A stretch of 64,000 nucleotides of DNA from Streptomyces showdoensis (GTDB taxonomy: Bacteria > Actinomycetota > Actinomycetes > Streptomycetales > Streptomycetaceae), in NCBI RefSeq assembly GCF_039535475.1, contig NZ_BAAAXG010000026.1:682001-746000 (forward strand), in the 5' to 3' direction. The position numbers and the translations under genes are program-made. The notes beneath the pieces were generated by a model. The model was not told where the DNA came from. It searched no databases and was given only the letters and a program-made list of their open reading frames with translations. Below are positions 41,653-49,587 of the stretch, piece by piece (the stretch's first letter is position 1; each line of letters begins with the position of its first letter).

Positions 41653-41905
41653 GAGACGTGCTTCCTTTTTTTGTTCCCACCCCTGTCGCGACGGCTCCCA
41701 ACCAGCCGCGATGGATTCAGCCAATCACACGGATTTCACAAGCGGAAGAGGAAACATTCACACGGCACGCATATGTCCGAGATGAGGGAAGTAAGGGACG
41801 GAGCGGTACGTATCCGTAACGGAGCGCGCTGTCACATCTGCGCCATTCGCGCCCCGCGCGCCCCACGCGTCACGCCGTACGCTCCGTCACCCGTCCCGTC
41901 CGCCC

Positions 41906-43258
41906 TCAGGCCTGACGGGACGCCAGCTCCACGACCGTGATGTCCGAGGGCGCCCCGACCCGCACCGGCGGCCCCCACGCGCCCGCGCCGCGCGACACGT
42001 ACAGCTGGGTGTCGCCGTAGCGTTCGAGCCCCGCGACGGTCGGATTGGCGAGCTCGGCGAGGTAGTTCCCCGGCCAGAGCTGGCCGCCGTGGGTGTGCCC
42101 GGAGAGCTGGAGGTCGACGCCGTGCCGGACGGCGTCGTCGATGACGATCGGCTGGTGCGCGAGCAGGACGGCGGTACGCGCCCGGTCCCGGTCCCCGAGC
42201 GCCTTGCCGAAGTCGGGCCCGTGCCCCTCGCTCTCCCCCGCGACGTCGTCCACCCCCGCGAGGTCGAAGCCGGCCCCGATCTCGACGCGGGCGTTGCGCA
42301 GCGGGTGCATGCCGAGCTCGCGGACGTGGTCGACCCAGGCGTCGGCGCCCGAGAAGTACTCGTGGTTGCCCGTCACGAAGAACGACCCGTCGCGGGCGCG
42401 CAGCCGGGCGAGGGGCTCGGCGGCGGGCCCGAGGTCCTGCACGGTGCCGTCGACCAGGTCGCCGACGACGGCCACGAGATCGGGCTGGGTGGCGTTGATC
42501 GTGTCGACGATCCGCTGCGTGTGGGCCCGCCCCAGGATCGGCCCGAGGTGGATGTCCGAGACGACGGCGATCCGGTACCCGTGCGCCCCGCGCGGCAGCT
42601 TCGCCAAGGGCACGGTGACCCGCTTCACCCGCGGGCCGCGCAGCACCCCGTACGTCCCGGCCCCGACGGTCCCGACCGCGACGGCCGCGGCGGTGCCGGA
42701 GACGAGACGGTTGACGAAGAGCCGGCGGGAGAGGTCGGGGGTCGGGGCCGCGGGGGCCGCGGCGGAGATCCCGCCGGCCTCCGGGGCTTCCGGGGCCACC
42801 ACGGCGTCCGGGCCCTCCGGGGCCACCACGACGTCCCGGCCCTCCGGGGCTTCCGGGGCCTCCGCCCCGGCGGGCGCCCCCGGGCCCCCCGCCCGCGCGG
42901 CCGCCCCCACGGCCTCCGGGGCCACCGCGGGCGCCGCCCGCCGCGCCAGCGCCCGCCGCAGCAGCGGCCGCAGCGGCTCCGTCACCGCCAGGGCGAGCGT
43001 CACGTACAGGAGCAGCGCCAGCCAGAGGAAGCCCGGCCAGGCGACGGCCTGCTGGAGGCGGAAGGGGGCGCCCGCCCGGCCCGAGACCAGGGCGGCGAGG
43101 GAGAGCAGCGGCAGCGCGACGGCCGCGGCCGTGCCGGCCCGGCGGGCGCGCCCGCCCGGGGCCGTCAGGTCGCGCACCAGGCGCCGCCACACGTACCAGT
43201 GGACCGCGCCGAGCAGGGCGAGGACCACGACCAGCACCAGCAGGAAGACGACGACCAC
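41906..43258 (-). CDS. Membrane-anchored metallophosphoesterase
   Basis: 450 residues. Three to four membrane segments lie in the first ~105, then an Ala/Pro/Glu-rich linker with repeated EAPEAPEG and VVAPEGPDA units (~115-165), one more hydrophobic stretch, and a calcineurin-like domain: VVSDIHLG (metal), VVGDLVDG, VTGNHEYFSG, LAHQP and SGHTHGGQLWP. YkuE/YaeI-type enzymes act on lipid pyrophosphates or nucleotides outside the membrane; substrate unknown. GTG 43258 begins with the first membrane segment. Confidence 0.88.
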   Translation of the reverse strand: MVVVFLLVLVVVLALLGAVHWYVWRRLVRDLTAPGGRARRAGTAAAVALPLLSLAALVSGRAGAPFRLQQAVAWPGFLWLALLLYVTLALAVTEPLRPLLRRALARRAAPAVAPEAVGAAARAGGPGAPAGAEAPEAPEGRDVVVAPEGPDAVVAPEAPEAGGISAAAPAAPTPDLSRRLFVNRLVSGTAAAVAVGTVGAGTYGVLRGPRVKRVTVPLAKLPRGAHGYRIAVVSDIHLGPILGRAHTQRIVDTINATQPDLVAVVGDLVDGTVQDLGPAAEPLARLRARDGSFFVTGNHEYFSGADAWVDHVRELGMHPLRNARVEIGAGFDLAGVDDVAGESEGHGPDFGKALGDRDRARTAVLLAHQPIVIDDAVRHGVDLQLSGHTHGGQLWPGNYLAELANPTVAGLERYGDTQLYVSRGAGAWGPPVRVGAPSDITVVELASRQA

Positions 43259-43286
43259 GCCCCACGTACCCCTTGTCCGCTACCGC

Positions 43287-43532
43287 TTATCCGCGCTCGC
43301 GCCGAAGTGCGCGCACGCCACGCAACCCGATGCCTCCGACGACCGTCCCCAGAACAAAGGACGTGATGGCCAGCAGCAGGTGCACCCAGAAGTAGGCCGT
43401 CGGATCGCCCGCGTCGTCGAACGCGAGACCGCTCCCGTCGTTCCACAAGTTCTTGACGAAAGTGATCCAGATGAACCAGCTCCACACGCCGAAGGCGAGC
43501 AGGAACCAGGAGGCGGGCCGACTGAGCTTCAT
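43287..43532 (-). CDS. SCO4848-family small membrane protein
   Basis: 81 residues, two membrane segments (WFLLAFGVWSWFIWITFVKN and LLLAITSFVLGTVVGGIGLR). Name and family are from memory of the conserved streptomycete SCO4848-type protein; its role is unknown. It lies between the phosphoesterase and the divergent carboxypeptidase. ATG 43532. Confidence 0.8.
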   Translation of the reverse strand: MKLSRPASWFLLAFGVWSWFIWITFVKNLWNDGSGLAFDDAGDPTAYFWVHLLLAITSFVLGTVVGGIGLRGVRALRRERG

Positions 43533-43628
43533 GGTCCCAGTATCACCGGCCGCCCCGCACGGCCTGCGGACGGGTGGACGAGCCTGGGCGAACCGCCATG
43601 CGGTGTTCGGAAGCCGCTTCCGGGCATG

Positions 43629-43634
43629 TACGTT
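43629..43634 (+). promoter_or_regulatory. -10 TACGTT, probable leaderless promoter of the carboxypeptidase
   Basis: TACGTT-N7-GTG(43642). Confidence 0.5.
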
Positions 43635-43641
43635 CTCGATC

Positions 43642-45009
43642 GTGTCCGCTTCGAAGATGACCGTGAAGGCCGCCCTGACGGTGACCGCCGCCAGCGTGCT
43701 GCTCCCCCTCCTCGCCTCGGCACCCGCGCATGCGGATGAAAAGGACAAGCAGCCCAAACCGCCCAACGCGATGTCCAGCGTCGGCGGCACCCTGCTGTCC
43801 CGGCCGGGCACGCAGGTGCAGCTGGGGCCGGGGGCCCCGGTGCTGCCGAAGGAGCTCAGCGCGCGGTCCTGGGTGGTCGCGGACGCGGAGAGCGGGCAGG
43901 TGCTCGCCGCGCACAACGCGCACTGGCCGCTGGCCCCCGCCTCCACGCTGAAGATGCTCTTCGCGGACACCGTGCTGCCGAAGTTCCCCAAGACCGAGAA
44001 CCACACGGTCACGGCGGCGGACCTGGCCGGCATGGGCGCGGGCTCCAGCCTGGTCGGCATCAAGGAGAAGCAGACCTACAGCGTCCACGACCTGTGGCTC
44101 GGCGTCTTCCTTCGCTCCGGCAACGACGCCGTCCACGTGCTGGCCGCGATGAACAACGGGGTCCCGCAGACCGTGCGGGACATGAACGAGCACGCCGCGG
44201 ACCTCCAGGCGCTCGACACCCACGTCGTCTCGCCGGACGGCTACGACGCGCCGGGCCAGGTCTCCTCCGCGTACGACCTCACGCTCATCGCCCGCAGCGG
44301 CATGCAGAAGGCCGACTTCCGGGAGTACGCCGCCACCCCCCGGGCCGCCTTCCCCGGCGAGCAGAAGCCCGGCAAGAAGCGCGAGACCTTCGAGATCCAG
44401 AACACCAACCGGCTGCTGACCGGTGACATCGGCGTGCCCGCCTACCAGGGCATCGCCGGGGTCAAGAACGGCAACACCACGCACGCCGGCGCGACCTTCA
44501 CGGGCGTCGCCGAGCGCAACGGCAAGGTGCTGCTCGTCACGGTGATGAACCCCTCCTCCAAGGAGCAGCACGCGGTCTACAAGGAGACCGCCCGGCTGCT
44601 CGACTGGGGCTTCGCGGCCTCCGGCAAGGTGACGCCGGTGGGCGAGCTGGTGCCGCCGAAGTCGGTCCGCACGGACACGGGCTCGTCGGCCGGCGGTTCC
44701 TCGGCCGGTTCGACCGCCGACGGCTCGGTGCCCGCCCCCGGCAAGAACGCCCCGTCGGGCGCGGAGCGGGCGGCCGCCCAGGAGAAGTCGGGCGGCATCG
44801 GGATCGCGCTCGCCGTGGCGGGCGGGGTGCTCGTGCTCCTCGCGGGCGCCGTCTTCCTGGTCAACCGGCGCTGGCCGCTGGCGGGGTCGGCCGGCCGTCG
44901 GAAGGGGCAGCACCCGGCTCCCGGTCCCGACCGGACTCCGGCCGCGCCCGCGACTCCGGCGAGTCCTGCGGCTCCGCCCGCCCCTGCCGACCCGGGCGGG
45001 ACCCCGTAG
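43642..45009 (+). CDS. D-alanyl-D-alanine carboxypeptidase (DacA/PBP5-like, S11)
   Basis: 455 residues. Signal peptide (to about residue 32, SAPAHADE), then a penicillin-binding S11 domain with PASTLKM (SxxK nucleophile), SGNDAV (SxN) and VKNGNTTHAG, where KNG replaces the usual KTG. A Ser/Gly linker, a C-terminal membrane segment (GIGIALAVAGGVLVLLAGAVFLV, in parts) and a Pro/Ala-rich tail follow, so it is membrane-anchored. It trims terminal D-Ala from peptidoglycan. The KNG change may alter beta-lactam binding. The 3' end overlaps the convergent YihY gene by 149 nt. Confidence 0.9.
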   Translation: MSASKMTVKAALTVTAASVLLPLLASAPAHADEKDKQPKPPNAMSSVGGTLLSRPGTQVQLGPGAPVLPKELSARSWVVADAESGQVLAAHNAHWPLAPASTLKMLFADTVLPKFPKTENHTVTAADLAGMGAGSSLVGIKEKQTYSVHDLWLGVFLRSGNDAVHVLAAMNNGVPQTVRDMNEHAADLQALDTHVVSPDGYDAPGQVSSAYDLTLIARSGMQKADFREYAATPRAAFPGEQKPGKKRETFEIQNTNRLLTGDIGVPAYQGIAGVKNGNTTHAGATFTGVAERNGKVLLVTVMNPSSKEQHAVYKETARLLDWGFAASGKVTPVGELVPPKSVRTDTGSSAGGSSAGSTADGSVPAPGKNAPSGAERAAAQEKSGGIGIALAVAGGVLVLLAGAVFLVNRRWPLAGSAGRRKGQHPAPGPDRTPAAPATPASPAAPPAPADPGGTP

Positions 45010-45844
45010 CCGTCCAGGCCGAGCAGAACAGCAGCAGCTTCGCGGTGAAGTTGATCCACAGCAGCAGGGCCACCGGCACGCCGAAGGCCCCGTACATCGA
45101 CTTCGCCGCGACGCCCTTCATATAGCCGCCGAGCAGCAGTTTCAGCAGCTCGAAGCCGACCGCCCCGAGGAGCGCCGCGACCACCAGGTCGCGGCGCTTC
45201 GGTTCGACGCCCGGCAGCAGGGTGAGGACGTACGACAGGAGCAGGAAGTCGGCGCCGATCGCGACCAGCAGGGCGGCGATCTGGAGGAACGTGCCGCCGG
45301 CGCCCGAGTGGGAGATGCCGAGCCGGTCGGCGCTCCAGCCGACGGCGGTGGAGCCCAGCCAGGACGCGGCCAGCGAGCAGAGGCCGACGCCGCCGAGGCC
45401 GAACAGGACGAGGGTGTCCTTGCCCTTGCGCAGGAACGGGTTGCCCTCGTCGACGCCGTCGAGGCCCCAGACGGCGCGCAGGCACTCGCGCATCGAACCG
45501 ACCCAGCCGATGCCCATGAAGAGCAGCACGGCTCCGGCGACGAGTCCGACGGTGCCCGCGTTGTCGACCAGCCCGCCGATGTCGAGCTGGTCGGAGATGC
45601 CGGGGACCTGGTCGGCGATCTTGTTCTCGATCTTGTCGAGCTGTTCGGTGCTGAGCAGGGCGGCGCCGATCGCGGCGGCGACGGTGATCAGCGGGAAGAG
45701 GGCGAGGAAGCTGAGGAAGGTGATGGCCGCGGCGAGGCGGCTCCAGCGGACCTCGTCGAGGATCTCGTACGCGTGCCAGGCGTGCGTCCTCATGAGGCGG
45801 ACGGCCCAGGGGCCGACGACGGGGAGCTTGGTCAGCCAGTCCAT
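44861..45844 (-). CDS. YihY/BrkB-family inner membrane protein
   Basis: 327 residues with about six membrane segments. ITFLSFLALFPLITVAAAI, MGIGWVGSMRECLRAVWGLD and PVALLLWINFTAKLLLFCSAWTA are YihY hallmarks. The family was once misnamed ribonuclease BN; its function is unsettled, perhaps transport. The last ~45 residues are Arg/Pro/Ser-rich and lie opposite the carboxypeptidase tail. The start overlaps the upstream GtrA gene by 13 nt, making it the last gene of the PAP2-ubiA-gtrA-yihY operon. Confidence 0.85.
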   Translation of the reverse strand: MDWLTKLPVVGPWAVRLMRTHAWHAYEILDEVRWSRLAAAITFLSFLALFPLITVAAAIGAALLSTEQLDKIENKIADQVPGISDQLDIGGLVDNAGTVGLVAGAVLLFMGIGWVGSMRECLRAVWGLDGVDEGNPFLRKGKDTLVLFGLGGVGLCSLAASWLGSTAVGWSADRLGISHSGAGGTFLQIAALLVAIGADFLLLSYVLTLLPGVEPKRRDLVVAALLGAVGFELLKLLLGGYMKGVAAKSMYGAFGVPVALLLWINFTAKLLLFCSAWTATGSRPGRQGRAEPQDSPESRARPESGRDREPGAAPSDGRPTPPAASAG

Positions 45845-46281
45845 GTCGTGCGCGTCTCTCCCTCGGTGGGCGGGGCTCGGAACACCAGAGTCCGGTTCCC
45901 CCAGAATCGCAGACAGGTCGCGAGTGCCATGCCGACACCGAGTCCTGACACCGTGTCGGCCCGCGCGGAGGTGAGTCCGAGCCCGTAGTGGGAGACGGCG
46001 AGGCAGAGCAGCTGGACGGCGGCGCCGGCCAGGTTCACGCCGAAGAACGCGGCGTACTCGCGGGCGGCGACGGCGCGGCGACGGTAGGTGCCGAGCGCGT
46101 TGCCGAGGTACGCGACCGTGCACCCGGCCAGGAAGGAGACCGACTTGGCCGCGACGGGACCGAGCGGGCCGTGCAGGGCGAGGAAGACGGCGAGGTCGGC
46201 GGCGTAGGCGGCGGCCCCGGAGACGGCGAAGCCCAGCAGCTCGTGGCCCCGGCCCCCGCCCCGCGCCGGCCCCCGGCTCAC
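45832..46281 (-). CDS. GtrA-family membrane protein (Rv3789-like)
   Basis: 149 residues, four membrane segments. FAVSGAAAYAADLAVFLAL and VNLAGAAVQLLCLAVSHYG plus LRFWGNRTLVFR match GtrA, small proteins thought to move or handle polyprenyl-phosphate sugars. In mycobacteria the GtrA protein Rv3789 sits beside dprE1/dprE2 in the arabinan pathway, so the same link is likely here. GTG 46281 overlaps the ubiA stop by 4 nt. Confidence 0.85.
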   Translation of the reverse strand: MSRGPARGGGRGHELLGFAVSGAAAYAADLAVFLALHGPLGPVAAKSVSFLAGCTVAYLGNALGTYRRRAVAAREYAAFFGVNLAGAAVQLLCLAVSHYGLGLTSARADTVSGLGVGMALATCLRFWGNRTLVFRAPPTEGETRTTWTG

Positions 46282-47285
46282 AGGCCGACGACCGCCATCC
46301 CGTACATCGCCGCCCAGACCAGGCCGATGACGGCGAGCGGCCGGTCGCGCAGGACGACGTCCTCGGGCTCCCCGGCCGTGCCGCGGTCGGCGAAGACCGC
46401 GTAGCGCAGGACGGCCAGGATGAAGGCGACGACGGAGAGCTGGCGCCAGGGCAGCAGCGAGCCGTCGGCGGCGCCGCCGCTCTCCAGGGCCCACAGGCAG
46501 TAGCCGAGGACGGCGACCCCGGCGGCCAGCTGCCAGACGAAGCGCAGGTAGCCGGTCGTGTACTGGGTGAGCAGGGCCCGGGTGGCGCCCTGGGCGTCCT
46601 CCATCTGCACGGCTTCCGAGTAGCGCTTGGCCGCGACCATGAACAGCGCGCCGAAGCCGGTGGTGATGAGGAACCAGCGGGAGAGCGGGATGCCCAGCGC
46701 GATCCCGCCGATCATCGCCCGCATCAGGAAGCCGGTGGCGACGACGGCGAGGTCGACGACGAGGACGTGCTTGAGGCGGACGCAGTAGGCGAGTTGCATG
46801 GCGAGGTACCCGGTCAGGAGCAGCGCCGTCATGGCGTTGCACAGCAGGGCGCTCGCGACCGCCGCACCGAGGCCGAGCAGGGCGCCCGTCGTGTACGCGA
46901 GGGGTACGGGGACGAGTCCGGCGGCGACGGGGCGGTGCCGTTTCACCGGGTGGGCACGGTCGGCGCCGGCGTCGCGGGCGTCGTTGACCAGGTACACGGC
47001 GGAGGCGGCGGCCGTGAACAGGGCGAAGACCAGGGCGAGTCGGGCGGCGGTGGGCCAGGAGACCAGCTGCCCGGCGGCGGCGGGCGCGGCGGCGACGAGC
47101 GCGTTCTTGACCCACTGGCGGGGCCGGGCGGTGCGGACGAGCCCGCCGAGGAGCCCGCGGGTGCCGGCGAGGGCGCCGGGGCGGGCCGGGGGCCGGGGCG
47201 CGGGGGCGCGGCGTGCGAGGAGGGCGGTGCCGGTGCCGCCGACGGGGCCGCCGGTGCCGGTCGTGGGGGTCGTGGGGTCAGGCAC
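46278..47285 (-). CDS. ubiA: UbiA-family decaprenyl-phosphate phosphoribosyltransferase (DPPR synthase)
   Basis: 335 residues. A ~50-residue Pro/Ala-rich head precedes TARPRQWVKNALVAAAP and about eight membrane segments. NDARDAGADRAHPVKRHRP is the first Asp-rich motif and AAKRYSE a later conserved block, as in Rv3806c of mycobacteria, which joins decaprenyl phosphate with PRPP to give DPPR. Start GTG 47285; it overlaps the PAP2 gene by 8 nt. Together with PAP2, DprE1 and DprE2 it would complete decaprenyl-phosphoryl-arabinose synthesis. Confidence 0.88.
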   Translation of the reverse strand: MPDPTTPTTGTGGPVGGTGTALLARRAPAPRPPARPGALAGTRGLLGGLVRTARPRQWVKNALVAAAPAAAGQLVSWPTAARLALVFALFTAAASAVYLVNDARDAGADRAHPVKRHRPVAAGLVPVPLAYTTGALLGLGAAVASALLCNAMTALLLTGYLAMQLAYCVRLKHVLVVDLAVVATGFLMRAMIGGIALGIPLSRWFLITTGFGALFMVAAKRYSEAVQMEDAQGATRALLTQYTTGYLRFVWQLAAGVAVLGYCLWALESGGAADGSLLPWRQLSVVAFILAVLRYAVFADRGTAGEPEDVVLRDRPLAVIGLVWAAMYGMAVVGL

Positions 47286-47817
47286 GGGTGCCTCCCGGGG
47301 CCTTCGCCAGCCAGGTCCGGCCCGCCGCGGCCGTGGCGGCGCCCAGGAGGGCTCCGGCGGCGACGTCGGTCGGGTAGTGGACCCCGGCCACCAGCCGGGA
47401 GAGGCACATCGCGGCGGCGGCGGGCACGGCGACGGGCCGGGTCGGCGGGTGGAGCGCGGCGAAGGCGACGGCGGCCGCGGCGGCGGAGGCGGCGTGGGAA
47501 CTGGGGAAGGAGTGCCGGCCCGCGGTGCGGACGAGCGGCGGGTACGCCCCGGGGTGCGGCCGGGGGCGCCGCACGAGCCGCTTGACGCCCATGCTGGCGA
47601 GGTGCGCGGCGCCGATCAGGGCCGTGCCGCGCAGCCAGCCGGTGCGGTGCGGCGGGTCCAGGGCGGCGCCGGCGAGTCCGGCGGCGATCCAGAGGGCCCC
47701 GTGCTCCCCGCCGAGCGAGAGCGCGCGGGCGGCCGCGGCCACGGCGGGGCGGCGCCCGTGGGCGTGCGCGGCGGCCAGGATCCGGTGATCGGCCTCGGCC
47801 CAGTCCCCGTGTCGCAT
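47278..47817 (-). CDS. PAP2 phosphatase, probable decaprenylphosphoryl-5-phosphoribose phosphatase
   Basis: 179 residues from ATG 47817. The three PAP2 motifs are all present: KRLVRRPRPHPG, SFPSSHAASA and SRLVAGVHYPTD, with hydrophobic helices between. In mycobacteria the PAP2 protein Rv3807c next to ubiA is proposed to remove the 5-phosphate of DPPR. The same adjacency here supports that. The frame is open upstream to GTG 48000 through a 27-bp tandem repeat that would add Arg/Gly/Thr-rich sequence; I favour ATG 47817 because it starts where the family homology begins. Confidence 0.82.
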   Translation of the reverse strand: MRHGDWAEADHRILAAAHAHGRRPAVAAAARALSLGGEHGALWIAAGLAGAALDPPHRTGWLRGTALIGAAHLASMGVKRLVRRPRPHPGAYPPLVRTAGRHSFPSSHAASAAAAAVAFAALHPPTRPVAVPAAAAMCLSRLVAGVHYPTDVAAGALLGAATAAAGRTWLAKAPGGTRA

Positions 47818-47887
47818 GCGTCTCGCCCGCCTCCCCGGTCCGCCGATGCGGCGCCCTGCCCGTGTCGCGTGTCCTGCCGTGCCGCCC

Positions 47888-47944
47888 GTCGTGCCCGTGT
47901 CGCGCGTCGTGCCCGTCGTGCCCGTGTCGCGCGTCGTGCCCGTC
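47888..47944. repeat. 27-bp direct repeat, two full copies plus a partial
   Basis: Copies at 47888-47914 and 47915-47941 are identical, each containing GTCGTGCCCGTGTCGCGC followed by GTCGTGCCC. It lies just upstream of the PAP2 gene. Confidence 0.8.
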
Positions 47945-48076
47945 GGCCGGGCGCGGCCAGAGGCGACTCTGACGCGCGAAGGTGTCGTACGGGACGGCAC
48001 GCTTTCCTGACACTCGTTTAATCACCCATTTCGACGAACCGCCCACCAATCCCGGCATAAGCGACACTCACGGCGA

Positions 48077-48082
48077 TACGGT
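48077..48082 (+). promoter_or_regulatory. -10 TACGGT, probable leaderless promoter of dprE1
   Basis: TACGGT-N7-ATG(48090); no ribosome site. Confidence 0.5.
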
Positions 48083-48089
48083 CACCTCC

Positions 48090-49481
48090 ATGGCTGCCGA
48101 GACGGACTTCGAGACCGGTGTCGCGACGGACATCCCCACCGATGTCGACACCCTCACCGGGTGGGGCCGCACCGCCCCCACCCTCGCGCGCGTGATCCGC
48201 CCCCGTACGTACGAGGAGGCCGCCGCCGCCGTCCGCGCCTGCGGCGCCCGGGGGTCGATCGCCCGCGGACTCGGCCGGGCCTACGGCGACGCCGCCCAGA
48301 ACGCGGGCGGCTCCGTCCTCGACATGACCGGCCTCGCCCGGATCCGCGCCATCGACGCCGAGGCCGGGCTCGCCGTCTGCGACGCGGGCGTCAGCCTGCA
48401 CCACCTGATGGAGGTGCTGCTGCCGCTCGGCTGGTTCGTGCCCGTCTCCCCCGGCACCCGCTACGTCACCGTCGGCGGGGCGGTCGGCGCCGACATCCAC
48501 GGCAAGAACCACCACGTCTCCGGCTCCTTCTCCCGGCACGTCGTCTCCCTGGACCTGCTCACCGCCGACGGCCGGGTGCACACCCTCGCGCCCGGCGAGC
48601 CGCTCTTCGACGCGACCGCCGGCGGCATGGGCCTGACCGGGGTGATCCTCTCCGTCACCCTGCGGCTGCTGCCCGTCGAGAGCTCGCTGATGACCGTCGA
48701 CACCGAACGCGCCGACGACCTCGACGACCTCATGGCCCGGCTCACCTCCACCGACCACCTCTACCGCTACTCGGTCGCCTGGATCGACCTGCTCGCCCGC
48801 GGCGCCGCGACCGGCCGCGCCGTCCTCACCCGCGGCGACCACGCCCCGTACGAGGCCCTGCCCCTGCGGGCCCGCCGCGGTCCGCTCGCCTTCCGGCCCG
48901 GACGACTGCCCGGCGCGCCCGCGTACGTCCCCGAGGGGCTGCTCGGCCGGCACACCGTGGGCGCCTTCAACGAGCTCTGGTACCGCAGGGCCCCCCGCCG
49001 CTCCACCGGCCGGCTCCAGCGGCTGACCTCCTTCTTCCACCCCCTCGACGGGGTCCCGCACTGGAACCGGGTGTACGGGCGCGGCGGCTTCGTGCAGTAC
49101 CAGTTCGTCGTCGGGTACGGGCAGGAGGAGACCCTGCGCCGGGTCGTCCGGCGGATCGCCAGCCGCCGCTGCCCGTCCTTCCTCGCCGTACTGAAGCGCT
49201 TCGGCGAGTCCGACCCCGGCTGGCTCTCCTTCCCCCTGCCCGGCTGGACCCTCGCCCTCGACATCCCGGCCTCGCTCAGCGGCCTCGGCGCCTTCCTCGA
49301 CGAGCTCGACGAGGAGGTCGTCGCCGCGGGCGGCCGGGTCTACCTCGCCAAGGACTCCCGGCTGCGGCCCGAGCTGCTCGCCGCGATGTACCCGAGGCTG
49401 GCCGACTTCCGCGAGCTGCGCGGGCGGCTCGACCCCGCGGGGGTCTTCGTGTCCGACCTGTCCCGGCGGCTGGGGCTGTGA
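48090..49481 (+). CDS. dprE1: DprE1-like decaprenylphosphoryl-beta-D-ribose 2'-oxidase
   Basis: 463 residues, similar to the ~461-residue mycobacterial enzyme. The VAO-type FAD domain shows GLGRAYGDAAQNAGG (Tyr65, matching Tyr60 as I recall it) and VGGAVGADIHGKNHHVSGSF. The substrate half has GGFVQYQFVVGYGQEE, FLAVLKRFGE and AKDSR (Lys421, matching catalytic Lys418). In GWTLALDIP, Ala389 takes the place of Cys387, the residue covalently hit by benzothiazinones. It oxidises DPR at C2' for epimerisation with DprE2. Leaderless start. Confidence 0.88.
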   Translation: MAAETDFETGVATDIPTDVDTLTGWGRTAPTLARVIRPRTYEEAAAAVRACGARGSIARGLGRAYGDAAQNAGGSVLDMTGLARIRAIDAEAGLAVCDAGVSLHHLMEVLLPLGWFVPVSPGTRYVTVGGAVGADIHGKNHHVSGSFSRHVVSLDLLTADGRVHTLAPGEPLFDATAGGMGLTGVILSVTLRLLPVESSLMTVDTERADDLDDLMARLTSTDHLYRYSVAWIDLLARGAATGRAVLTRGDHAPYEALPLRARRGPLAFRPGRLPGAPAYVPEGLLGRHTVGAFNELWYRRAPRRSTGRLQRLTSFFHPLDGVPHWNRVYGRGGFVQYQFVVGYGQEETLRRVVRRIASRRCPSFLAVLKRFGESDPGWLSFPLPGWTLALDIPASLSGLGAFLDELDEEVVAAGGRVYLAKDSRLRPELLAAMYPRLADFRELRGRLDPAGVFVSDLSRRLGL

Positions 49482-49513
49482 CCCCGGCACCTCCGCGATC
49501 CCCCCTCTCCGTT

Positions 49514-49534
49514 CCCCGATCCCCGATCCCCGAT
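49514..49534. repeat. Three copies of the 7-mer CCCCGAT
   Basis: Perfect tandem copies at 49514, 49521 and 49528 in the 106-nt gap between dprE1 and dprE2. Possibly a slippage product. Confidence 0.7.
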
Positions 49535-49587
49535 CGCGGCCTCCGTCCCCCTTCGCCCCGACTCGCCCTCTGAGGAGCGTGAACGCC

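Noticed and set aside
42735..42920. GCC-TCC-GGG repeat block as a mobile or regulatory repeat
   Set aside because: It encodes the EAPEAPEG/VVAPEGP linker of the phosphoesterase and is explained by low-complexity coding.
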